Source: Verrucomicrobiota bacterium (GTDB lineage Bacteria; Chlamydiota; Chlamydiia; Chlamydiales; Rhabdochlamydiaceae). Taken from it: a stretch of DNA of 7,049 nucleotides. A program made the position numbers and the translations under genes. This document shows positions 1 to 5,437 of this stretch, piece after piece; position 1 is the first letter of the stretch; each line of letters starts with the position of its first letter. Under the pieces are notes generated by a model. It worked only from the letters and a program-made list of their open reading frames with translations. It searched no databases and had not been told where the DNA came from. The DNA lies in NCBI GenBank assembly GCA_903970455.1, contig CAJCIW010000127.1:1-7049 (forward strand). The letters run 5' to 3'.

Positions 1-189
1 ATCCAATACCTGAGCGATTACGCCCCTGTTGAAATCCGCGCTGACGGCCTCACCCATCACGACCTGCAGACCGGCGACGTCTTCCGCATTACCCGCAGCC
101 CCAAAAATTTCAAGCTCGTCAGCCTCCTAAGAAGAGACTACTTCTCCACCCTGCGCACCAAGCTCGGCTGGTCAGGCAAGCTCAGATAG
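1..189 (+). CDS. nadK: NAD kinase, C-terminal end (partial)
   Basis: The frame is open from the first base and ends with TAG at 187-189, leaving 62 residues; the rest lies outside the window. NAD kinase phosphorylates NAD to NADP in the cytoplasm. The visible part corresponds to the end of the beta-rich C-terminal domain: a segment reading LQTGDVFRITRSPKNFKLVS, typical of the late strands of the family, followed by the terminal RRDYFSTLRTKLGWSGKLR. A closing 'DYF.TLR.KLGW.G' is the usual end of bacterial NAD kinases, so the identification rests on a strong signature even though the catalytic GGDG and NE motifs are not visible. The next gene begins 70 bases downstream on the same strand, and no clear terminator separates them. 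Confidence 0.88.
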   Translation: MQYLSDYAPVEIRADGLTHHDLQTGDVFRITRSPKNFKLVSLLRRDYFSTLRTKLGWSGKLR

Positions 190-204
190 GACTCTAGCTC
201 AAAA

Positions 205-239
205 ATTATGCTGGAAAACATAATGTTCATTTGCATAAT
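205..239. repeat. Short inverted/direct repeat cluster ahead of the ATPase gene
   Basis: ATTATG at 205-210 pairs perfectly with CATAAT at 219-224 (8-base loop), and CATAAT occurs again at 234-239. The three hexamers are spaced 14 and 15 bases apart in the 70-base gap between NAD kinase and the ATPase gene. They could be an operator, or the CATAAT copies could serve as -10 boxes, but no convincing -35 hexamer lies at the right distance from either. The arms are short and AT-rich, so chance is a real possibility. Confidence 0.3.
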
Positions 240-259
240 CTTTCCGTAGAGGACCAAAT

Positions 260-1657
260 ATGAAATTTGTCAATCGCCATCAGGAAATGGCCAGACTCAA
301 CAAACTAGCGCGCCAACGCGAGGGGGGCGTTGCGGTTGTTTGGGGACGCCGCCGCGTAGGAAAAACACGCCTCCTGCTCGAATGGGCCCAAAAACATAGA
401 GGAGTCTATTATACGGCAGACGAGTCCGCTGCTACCATTCAACGCAAATACTTTGCCATGGCGATCGAAGAGGCTCTCCCAGGGTTTTCATCCGTTGACT
501 ATCCAGACTGGAAAACTCTATTTTCCAAGCTTGCGAACGAAGCTATTCATACCAAATGGCGAGGTCCGATTGTTATTGATGAACTCCCTTATTTGATTTC
601 CAGTTCGCCAGAACTTCCCAGTATACTGCAAGCATTTGTCGATAAAGAAGCAAAACGGGCAAAGCTGATTCTCGTCTTATGCGGCTCCTCTCAGCATATG
701 ATGCAAGGGGCTATATTAGAGTCTTCCGCTCCTTTGTATGGCCGAGCAGATGAGATCCTCAAATTAGGGCCCATTTCTCCTTTCTATATGAAAGAAGCTT
801 TAAAACTTAAAAACCCCAGCGAAATCATCGCAAACTATGCGATTTGGGGAGGTATTCCCCGCTATTGGGAATTAGTCGAGAAAAATGGAGGCCATTTTAC
901 CGACAAGATTGACAAACTGGTCTTAGATCCCATCAGCCCACTTAATGAAGAACCAAACCGGCTTCTGCTCGATGAAATCCCTCCTGCAATTAATCTCAAG
1001 CCTATTTTAGATGCCATTGGGCTGGGAGCCCACCGCCTTTCAGAAGTAGCCGCGCGCATTGGACAACCTGCAACTTCTCTCATGCGCCCGATTCAAAAAC
1101 TCATCGATTTAGATTTAATTCAGCGCGAAATTCCCTTTGGATCAGATGCAGTCAATTCGAAACGCACTCTCTATAAAATCAAAGATCCCTTCATGCGTTT
1201 TTGGTTTGAAGTCGTAGCTCCAAGACGGAGCATGTTCACCCAGGCCACTCCTTCCACGCGTATTCAAGGGGTTAAACAATCGCTTCCCGGCATCATTTCT
1301 GCTATGTGGGAAGAATTGTGCCGGATGGCCGTTCCCTCGTTGACAAACAAATGGAACCGTTCATTTGGGATCGCTAGCCGCTATTGGCAAGGGCAAAATT
1401 CAGAGTGGGACATCCTAGCCCTGTCTGAAGACACCTCTCATCTGCTTATCGGAGAAGCCAAGTGGACGGCAAAAGCCCCATCTCCCCATTTGATTCACCG
1501 CCTCTTTGAAGAATTAAGAAAAAAAGGTGCTCCCCCCGTTAAGCGTCCTTCACAAATTCTCTATGTTCTCTTTGTTCCCGAAAAACCTAAAAGCCTCACT
1601 CTCCCGGACGATGCAAAGATCATCACCGCCAAAGAAGTGATCGAGGCACTCCGCTAA
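260..1657 (+). CDS. AAA+-type ATPase with DUF234-like C-terminal domain
   Basis: A 465-residue ATP-binding protein of the archaeal-type ATPase/DUF234 class. The N-terminus reads FVNRHQEMARL (family start). Walker A is GRRRVGKT at residues 29-36, Walker B is IVIDE at 104-108, and a sensor-1-like LVLCGSS lies at 138-144. A conserved WGGIPRYW follows at 196-203. Residues about 255-305 look like a winged helix. The C-terminal part has E382 and D384 (SEWDIL) followed by E399-A-K401 (GEAKW), the layout of a PD-(D/E)xK nuclease-like fold. The ATG is preceded by AGAGGA at 248-253 with a 6-base gap, which supports this start. The cellular role of the family is not established; a DNA-linked role is inferred from the winged helix and nuclease-like residues. 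All key residues are intact, so it is not a relic. These genes are scattered among bacteria and archaea and are often acquired horizontally, which fits its position between two housekeeping genes. Confidence 0.85.
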   Translation: MKFVNRHQEMARLNKLARQREGGVAVVWGRRRVGKTRLLLEWAQKHRGVYYTADESAATIQRKYFAMAIEEALPGFSSVDYPDWKTLFSKLANEAIHTKWRGPIVIDELPYLISSSPELPSILQAFVDKEAKRAKLILVLCGSSQHMMQGAILESSAPLYGRADEILKLGPISPFYMKEALKLKNPSEIIANYAIWGGIPRYWELVEKNGGHFTDKIDKLVLDPISPLNEEPNRLLLDEIPPAINLKPILDAIGLGAHRLSEVAARIGQPATSLMRPIQKLIDLDLIQREIPFGSDAVNSKRTLYKIKDPFMRFWFEVVAPRRSMFTQATPSTRIQGVKQSLPGIISAMWEELCRMAVPSLTNKWNRSFGIASRYWQGQNSEWDILALSEDTSHLLIGEAKWTAKAPSPHLIHRLFEELRKKGAPPVKRPSQILYVLFVPEKPKSLTLPDDAKIITAKEVIEALR

Positions 1658-1692
1658 AAAAATTATTTTCACTTTCGCAAGGAAAAAGCGGC

Positions 1693-1721
1693 TTGAATAA
1701 TTCCTCATACTCCCCTAGAAT
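1693..1721 (+). promoter_or_regulatory. Sigma-70-like promoter of the nucleotide transporter
   Basis: TTGAAT at 1693-1698 and TAGAAT at 1716-1721 are separated by exactly 17 bases, a good match to the housekeeping consensus (TTGACA/TATAAT). Transcription would start near 1728, only about 9 bases before the ATG at 1737. The -35 box overlaps one arm of an AT-rich inverted repeat (AATTATT at 1661-1667, AATAATT at 1696-1702), which has no run of T behind it and is not a convincing terminator. Confidence 0.55.
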
Positions 1722-1736
1722 TCACCCACACTTGCA

Positions 1737-3248
1737 ATGACACAGGCTATGTTCAAAAAACTCATGTTCCCGATCAAACGCGATGAATGGTTATTCTTCG
1801 GGGCCATGTTTCTCATCGTTTGTCTAATTAATATAAATTTTAGTGTTCTTCGCAGCATGCGCAACGCCCTGGTCGTTGCCGACATAGGGGGTAGCGCCGC
1901 CTTCATCCCTTATTTCGAGCTCTTTGGCACCTTCCCCGCTTCTATTTTACTGACTTGGGCTCTTTCCCGTTTAATGCGATTTTTCTCTCCCCGCTTCATT
2001 TTTTCCATGGCCATGCTCTTCTTTCTCACTTTTTTCCTCATCTTTGCTTTTTGGATCTACCCTCACCGGGAAGGAATCCACACTCTATTAGAGAGCAAAC
2101 TGGGCTTCCTCATGGACTTTTCAAGGTTTAAGGTCGTCTTTACCCATTGGCCAGACATGATCTTCTATATTATGTCGGAACTTTGGAAAGTCGCCCTTCT
2201 ATCCGTTATCTTTTGGGGGTTCCTGAATCAAAATCTTTCTTTAGAAGAGGCCAAAAGGTTCTACCCCCCCCTTTTACTTGGCACCAGCGTAGGAACGATC
2301 CTCGCAGGACCGGTCACTGTCTTTTGCACTTCCCTTTTCACCTGGAACCATTTCCCCCTTTCCGCTCAACGCTGGCAACACTCCTTATACCTTCTGACTT
2401 TGTGTTTGCTTCTTTGCGGATTATTGACTTTGCTGATCTTTCGCTTTCTGTTCAAAAAATTGCAGGCGAGAAAGAGCGCGTTTGACCATCAGAAAACTAC
2501 TCATATCGAACAGAAAGAGCCTTTTTCCAGCCGCCTCCTTTCCCTCTCTTCCAGCCTCCGCTACCTCATGAAGTCCCCTTTCTTAAGCGCGCTTTTCCTT
2601 CTCGTCATCGCCGAATATGTGTGTTACGCGCTTGGGGAACTCATTTTCCTCGAAACATTGAAAAGCAAATACCCATCCCCCTCCGAGTATTGCCAATACA
2701 TGGGAAATCTCTCTTTTTGGATGGGGATCCTGACGGCGGTCAGCGCTCTATTTCTGACTCCCCAGCTCTTGCAGACTTACCGTTGGAGCCGCAACGTCTT
2801 GATCACGCCCATTCTGATGGTCACGATCACTTTTGCTTTCTTTTTTCCGATTTATCTTGGAAAATTGGGATGGTTCCCCGGCTCCTCACCGGTCATGATC
2901 GCTGTCGTTTTGGGAAGCATCCATTTTTGCATCGGCCGTGCAGCTAAATATACTTTGTTTGACACCATTAAAGAACTCGCCTTCATCCCTCTCAATGAAG
3001 AGGGGCAAGTGAAAGGAAAACTCATCATCGACGGGATCGGTTCTAGACTAGGAAGAGGAACCTCTTCACTCCTTAGCATCGTCCTCTTTCTCATCATGGG
3101 CGGCCCGGGAGAAAGCGCCATTTTCGCTGGCATTCTCGCTATCACATTCGCGCTGATCATGATCCCCGCCGGCCGCTTCATCGGCCATGAACTTGAGAAA
3201 ACAAGCCCCTCTTCAAAACAAGATCTTCCTGCACTCGCTGGAGACTGA
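1737..3248 (+). CDS. NTT-family nucleotide transporter (ATP/ADP translocase family)
   Basis: A 503-residue inner-membrane protein with about 11-12 hydrophobic segments, the usual size for bacterial NTT carriers, which take nucleotides (ATP/ADP exchange, NTP uptake or NAD uptake) from the host cell. Family signatures in order: LRSMRNALVV at 38-47; FYIMSELW at 143-150 with E148, then FWGFLNQ; GELIFLETLK with E301 and the following YPSPSEY; and FDTIKELAFIPLNEEGQVKGK at 408-428 with K412, then IDGIGSRLGRG. By recall of the plant ATP/ADP carriers, the first motif normally reads LR..KD.LVV with a Lys needed for adenylate transport; here that position is R42 and the next Asp is N43. Substrate may therefore differ from ATP/ADP. 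No Shine-Dalgarno precedes ATG 1737; in-frame ATGs at 1749 and 1764 are alternatives. It converges with the VapBC operon. Chlamydiae carry several NTT paralogues and this one cannot be assigned to a particular paralogue. Confidence 0.92.
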   Translation: MTQAMFKKLMFPIKRDEWLFFGAMFLIVCLININFSVLRSMRNALVVADIGGSAAFIPYFELFGTFPASILLTWALSRLMRFFSPRFIFSMAMLFFLTFFLIFAFWIYPHREGIHTLLESKLGFLMDFSRFKVVFTHWPDMIFYIMSELWKVALLSVIFWGFLNQNLSLEEAKRFYPPLLLGTSVGTILAGPVTVFCTSLFTWNHFPLSAQRWQHSLYLLTLCLLLCGLLTLLIFRFLFKKLQARKSAFDHQKTTHIEQKEPFSSRLLSLSSSLRYLMKSPFLSALFLLVIAEYVCYALGELIFLETLKSKYPSPSEYCQYMGNLSFWMGILTAVSALFLTPQLLQTYRWSRNVLITPILMVTITFAFFFPIYLGKLGWFPGSSPVMIAVVLGSIHFCIGRAAKYTLFDTIKELAFIPLNEEGQVKGKLIIDGIGSRLGRGTSSLLSIVLFLIMGGPGESAIFAGILAITFALIMIPAGRFIGHELEKTSPSSKQDLPALAGD

Positions 3249-3282
3249 TTTTTTCATTATCATCTCCGAATTCATCCAGGAA

Positions 3283-3301
3283 ATTTAGTAGCAAGCTAAA
3301 T
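3283..3301. repeat. Inverted repeat between convergent genes
   Basis: ATTTAG (3283-3288) and CTAAAT (3296-3301) form perfect 6-base arms around a 7-base loop, right at the stop codon of the toxin gene and 35 bases after the transporter stop. Its position between convergent genes suggests a bidirectional terminator, but the stem is AT-rich and has no proper T-run, so this is weak. Confidence 0.25.
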
Positions 3302-3706
3302 AATAAATTCCGACAAGACACTGCTGACGATGAGCCCTTCAACAAATTTAAAATGTTTGTCGTGGGAACAAAGAATGCATCCATGTTCTAAAGCTTGCGC
3401 AGCAATCCACATATCATTCGTGGGGATCGGAGTGCCTTTATTTCTTAATGAGTAGTAAATCTGGCTATAAAAATTTGCGGTATCTGCAGTAATGGGAAAA
3501 ATGTTAATTCTTGAAGATTGAAGAAATTGATGTAGCTCTTCCCGATTCTTCTTTGTCTTATTCCCATATTCAAACCCAGCAGTTAATTCTCCTAGAACAA
3601 TTGGACTTATTCCGAGGATTTCAGAATATTGAATAATATCAACCGCGGATGATTCCCCTTTTTTAAATGCGACATAAATATTAGTGTCGATTAATATGGG
3701 TCTCAT
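3296..3706 (-). CDS. vapC: VapC-like PIN-domain toxin ribonuclease
   Basis: A 136-residue PIN-domain protein. The four acidic residues that bind the catalytic metal are present: D7 in LIDTN, E40 in LGELTAG, D98 in TNDMWIAA and D116 in SHDKHF. In this family the domain cleaves RNA (often tRNA or rRNA) and is held inactive by the cognate antitoxin. I place the start at the ATG at 3706-3704, whose ATGA overlaps the antitoxin stop, rather than the TTG two codons upstream: it has AAGGA at 3720-3716 with a 9-base gap, gives the typical N-terminus MRPILIDTN, and implies translational coupling. The toxin gene follows its antitoxin, the usual vapBC order. Length and active-site residues are complete, so it is probably functional. 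The RNA target cannot be read from the sequence. Confidence 0.9.
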   Translation of the reverse strand: MRPILIDTNIYVAFKKGESSAVDIIQYSEILGISPIVLGELTAGFEYGNKTKKNREELHQFLQSSRINIFPITADTANFYSQIYYSLRNKGTPIPTNDMWIAAQALEHGCILCSHDKHFKFVEGLIVSSVLSEFII

Positions 3707-3960
3707 GACCAAAGTTCCTTATCAATTTTTTCGAAATATTCTGTGTTTTTCTCAAAGGCCTTTGCGTCTGCATCAGACCAAGTTCCGGCTAAATCATCTA
3801 AATCGTGATGTTCTGTTTTTTCGTGGGTAAATCCAAGCCCTTTTTGGATCATTCGCAAAATGAGTGTGTTGACACTGATATGTAATTTTTTTGCTTCTCG
3901 TTTTAGAGAATTCATAAATTCTTTAGGGACTCCTCTTAAATTGAAGTTGGAAGCAGACAT
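3703..3960 (-). CDS. vapB: VapB-like ribbon-helix-helix antitoxin
   Basis: An 85-residue protein directly upstream of, and overlapping by 4 bases, the PIN toxin gene. Residues about 4-43 (NFNLRGVPKEFMNSLKREAK...SVNTLILRMI) have the strand-helix-helix pattern of Arc/CopG/FitA-type ribbon-helix-helix DNA-binding domains. The acidic and aromatic C-terminus (DLDDLAGTWSDADAKAF..., residues about 53-85) matches the toxin-wrapping tail common in VapB antitoxins. It is expected to neutralise VapC and to repress its own promoter with it. AAAAGG lies 6 bases ahead of the ATG. A perfect palindrome sits on the -10 box upstream, fitting dimeric RHH binding and autoregulation. Confidence 0.87.
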   Translation of the reverse strand: MSASNFNLRGVPKEFMNSLKREAKKLHISVNTLILRMIQKGLGFTHEKTEHHDLDDLAGTWSDADAKAFEKNTEYFEKIDKELWS

Positions 3961-3983
3961 ATGATACCTTTTGGTGATAACTT

Positions 3984-3995
3984 AATGATATCATT
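3984..3995. promoter_or_regulatory. Palindromic operator candidate of vapBC
   Basis: AATGATATCATT is a perfect 12-base palindrome 24 bases upstream of the vapB start and overlaps the predicted -10 box. Related half-motifs (ATGATA at 3961-3966, GTGATA at 3974-3979) repeat at intervals of 13 and 11 bases, roughly one helical turn, which suits cooperative binding of RHH dimers. VapB binding is an inference. Confidence 0.5.
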
Positions 3996-4014
3996 CAATG
4001 GTTTTATTTATCAA
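3985..4014 (-). promoter_or_regulatory. Promoter of the vapBC operon
   Basis: On the - strand, TTGATA (4014-4009) and TATCAT (3990-3985) match the -35 and -10 consensus at 5 of 6 positions each, with an 18-base spacer. Transcription would start near 3978, leaving a short leader that contains the vapB ribosome binding site. The -10 lies inside the palindrome, so repressor binding would block the polymerase. Confidence 0.5.
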
Positions 4015-4232
4015 TTATTGTTCAGAGTTTTTTTCCAGATCGCTGATTATAAGTACTTTATGAAAGGATGCTCCCTCAGGAGGATGAATTCAAAAGCGAG
4101 AAAAGACTCAGGAATAAGCCCGTAACCAATGATTTTGGGGAATATTGAGAAAAATTAGAGCCTTCTGAGGCCTTGCTTAATATTTTCAAGATCGGTCATC
4201 GCAACGGTTACCCTAGCTCTCGTGCAGGCAAG
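4015..4232. other. Intergenic stretch with no recognisable gene
   Basis: This is the main part of the gap between the divergently oriented vapB and the serine recombinase. I see no credible coding region. The best open stretch is a 21-codon ORF at 4060-4125; its inner ATG at 4084 has AGGAGG touching it, but no recognisable product. A small GCCT/AGGC hairpin at 4160-4171 lacks a T-run. At 4186-4196 a TCAAGATCGGT-like segment faintly resembles the repeats further right. The stretch may be eroded DNA of an inserted element. Confidence 0.4.
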
Positions 4233-4312
4233 CTTTAAAGATAGCCATGAACTGCCTATCATTTAAGTCTGGTTTCGTTTTAAGATAGAAACCCAATCTA
4301 ACCTCTTAAATC
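4233..4312. repeat. Two imperfect inverted repeats, possible recombinase-binding (res-like) sites
   Basis: Four related 12-base motifs lie in alternating orientation just ahead of the recombinase. Site A: CTTTAAAGATAG (4233-4244, +) faces CTATCATTTAAG (4256-4267), 10 of 12 matching when inverted, 35 bases across. Site B: GTTTTAAGATAG (4277-4288, +, 10 of 12 to the first motif) faces a weaker copy at 4301-4312 (8 of 12), 36 bases across. Paired 12-base half-sites next to the gene are the layout of Tn3-type res sites, whose subsites span about 25-34 bases. Site B ends 12 bases before the start codon, so it could equally be an autoregulatory operator. GGTTTC (4271-4276) and GAAACC (4288-4293) form another inverted pair inside. 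Confidence 0.45.
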
Positions 4313-4324
4313 CATGTGATAGAT

Positions 4325-4885
4325 ATGATAGTCGGATACGCCAGAACTTCAACAATCGAACAAATCGCTGGCCTGGAAGCACAACTTAAAGAATTACGAT
4401 CCATTGGCTGCGATAAAATTTATCAGGAACAAATTTCTTCTGTAGCAGAACGCTGCCAACTGAAGGCGGCTATGGATTTCGTTCGAGAAGGCGATATCCT
4501 TGTAGTTGCGAAGCTCGATAGACTGGCGCGCTCTGTGGCGGATTTGGTGACAATCGTTCAGTCGCTCGAGAAAAAGAATGTCTCTCTGCGAATCCTCAAT
4601 CTTGTGATCGATACCAATACCCCTACTGGCAAGCTTATGCTCACAATGCTCGGGGCTATCGGGCAGTTTGAGAGAGAAATAATGCTCGAAAGGCAACGTG
4701 AAGGAATCGCCAAGGCTAAGGCTGCAGGGAAATTCAAAGGACGTAAGCCGCTTGATCGGGAAATAATCAAAGAAGTGCTGAGGCTATGCAAGACTCGAAT
4801 AACCCGGAAGGAAGTGGCCTCACGTCTAGAAATTGGTGAGGCAACTGTATATCGAGTACTGAAAGAGACCAAAACGGTATTATAA
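4325..4885 (+). CDS. Small serine recombinase (resolvase/invertase family)
   Basis: A 186-residue serine recombinase of the small resolvase/invertase type, which cuts and rejoins DNA at paired sites. The catalytic domain starts MIVGYARTST, with Arg7 and nucleophile Ser9 of the Y.R.S motif; KLDRLARS at 63-70 carries further active-site arginines; GQFEREIMLERQREGI at 113-128 begins the long dimerisation/DNA-binding helix; a linker GKFKGRKP (135-142) leads to a C-terminal helix-turn-helix at about 159-180 (RKEVASRLEIGEATVYRVLK). An in-frame GTG at 4316 would add three residues, but the family normally begins M..GYAR.ST, so I use ATG 4325; neither has a good Shine-Dalgarno. No transposase gene is nearby, so it is an orphan: perhaps a plasmid or transposon resolvase remnant, or one that resolves or inverts local DNA. 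It appears intact. Possible target sites lie immediately upstream. Confidence 0.92.
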   Translation: MIVGYARTSTIEQIAGLEAQLKELRSIGCDKIYQEQISSVAERCQLKAAMDFVREGDILVVAKLDRLARSVADLVTIVQSLEKKNVSLRILNLVIDTNTPTGKLMLTMLGAIGQFEREIMLERQREGIAKAKAAGKFKGRKPLDREIIKEVLRLCKTRITRKEVASRLEIGEATVYRVLKETKTVL

Positions 4886-4892
4886 AATGATT

Positions 4893-4973
4893 TATTTTCA
4901 GAGGGAATTGCAAAACTAGGAAAAGGCACTGTTTAGCGGCTGATAAAAGCGCCTATTTTCATAGGGAACTCCA
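4893..4973 (+). repeat. 20-base imperfect direct repeat behind the recombinase
   Basis: TATTTTCA.AGGGAA.T.CA occurs at 4893-4912 and again at 4954-4973, 17 of 20 bases identical, starting 61 bases apart. The copies fall in different codon phases of the surrounding frame, so this is similarity at the DNA level. It may be a duplication footprint or a binding site; it has no transposon-end features. Confidence 0.35.
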
Positions 4974-5044
4974 GATACTGGGAACACTTCGAACTTTTGA
5001 CTGGCTGGGCTTTAAAGATAAATTTTTATCCAACTCACATTTAG
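4901..5044 (+). pseudogene. Decayed in-frame remnant, possibly a second helix-turn-helix tail
   Basis: In the same frame as the recombinase and 15 bases after its TAA, the sequence reads EGIAKLGKGTV, then TAG at 4934-4936, then RLIKAPIFIGNSRYWEHFEL and on to TAG at 5042-5044. The first part resembles the recombinase's own C-terminal HTH (EVASRLEIGEATVYRVLK): with Tyr in place of the TAG it would read GKGTVYRLIKA. This suggests remains of a second recombinase tail or a duplicated HTH. The later GNSRYWE loosely resembles GGIPRYWE of the DUF234 ATPase, but that is too short to rely on. There is no start codon or ribosome binding site of its own. Coincidence remains possible. Confidence 0.3.
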
Positions 5045-5059
5045 CTAGTTATAAACCAG

Positions 5060-5089
5060 TTGTAAATAATGTATCCCGCAGGATACAAT
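5060..5089 (+). promoter_or_regulatory. Promoter of the HigBA-like operon
   Basis: TTGTAA (5060-5065) and TACAAT (5084-5089) are separated by 18 bases and match the consensus at 4 and 5 of 6 positions. Transcription from it would begin at about the ATG at 5096, giving a leaderless toxin mRNA. An alternative -10, TATAAA at 5050-5055, would place the operator palindrome in a short leader, but has no clear -35. Confidence 0.45.
5070..5087. promoter_or_regulatory. Palindromic operator of the HigBA-like operon
   Basis: TGTATCC and GGATACA are perfect 7-base inverted arms around CGCA, placed in the spacer of the predicted promoter and covering most of its -10 box. This is the expected position for autorepression by the helix-turn-helix antitoxin encoded by the second gene. 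It ends 8 bases before the toxin ATG. Confidence 0.65.
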
Positions 5090-5095
5090 AAAGTT

Positions 5096-5437
5096 ATGGA
5101 AATCGAGATTCAGCTTTACGAAACAGCTTCTGGTCACTGCCCTTTTGACGATTGGTTTGAAAGCCTCAGGGAGTTGCACACCCGCGCTAAAATCCTTACA
5201 CGGCTTGATCGCCTAAAAGTGGGAAATTTTGGTGATTGTAAGGCTCTTGGTGATGGAATTGCAGAACTGAAAATTCACTATGGACCAGGAATTAGAGTCT
5301 ATTACTCAAAAATAGGGAACAAGGTCGTACTCTTGCTTTGCGGCGGAGATAAAAGTTCGCAAACCAAGGACATTAATAAAGCTAAGGAGTATTTAAAAGA
5401 GTACCAACTGAGGGAGAAAAAACATGGCAAAAAATAA
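5096..5437 (+). CDS. RelE/HigB-superfamily toxin (addiction module killer, Gp49-like)
   Basis: A 113-residue protein of the RelE-superfamily 'addiction module killer' group (HigB-like, phage Gp49-related). Typical signatures are seen in order: an N-terminal DDWFESLRELHTRAKILTRL helix region (18-37), RLKVGNFGDCKALGDGIAELKIHYGPGIRVYY (39-70) and LLLCGGDKSSQTKDINKA (79-96). Relatives are mRNA interferases that act on translated messages. I prefer ATG 5096 over the in-frame ATG at 5069: the upstream ATG precedes the operator palindrome, adds nine residues unlike the family, and MEIEIQLYET is the family-like start. AGGA at 5080-5083 lies 12 bases from the ATG, a poor ribosome binding site. The gene precedes its antitoxin and overlaps it by 14 bases, the higBA-type order. 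It looks complete. Confidence 0.9.
   Translation: MEIEIQLYETASGHCPFDDWFESLRELHTRAKILTRLDRLKVGNFGDCKALGDGIAELKIHYGPGIRVYYSKIGNKVVLLLCGGDKSSQTKDINKAKEYLKEYQLREKKHGKK

Noticed and set aside
862..1083. Open frames antisense to the ATPase and transporter genes (for example 862-1083 and 2852-3181, - strand)
   Set aside because: They lie fully inside well-identified genes and encode low-complexity, Ser/Arg/Pro-rich sequence without family features.
1661..1702. AATTATT/AATAATT inverted repeat as the ATPase terminator
   Set aside because: Arms are AT-only, the loop is 28 bases, no T-run follows, and the right arm lies in the transporter -35 box.
4060..4125. 21-codon ORF with AGGAGG adjacent to an inner ATG at 4084
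   Set aside because: The AGGAGG touches the ATG, too close for initiation there, and the peptide has no recognisable features.
4325..4885. A complete Tn3-type transposon
   Set aside because: Only a resolvase is present. No transposase gene or terminal inverted repeats were found in the window.
4394..4929. Long open frames on the - strand opposite the recombinase
   Set aside because: The + strand gene has all motifs of a serine recombinase; the opposite frames have no recognisable domain or ribosome binding site and reflect codon bias of the true gene.
4955..4990. GNSRYWEHFE as a fragment of a second DUF234 ATPase (GGIPRYWELVE in the first)
   Set aside because: Similarity covers about ten residues only, with no flanking matches; too short to claim homology.
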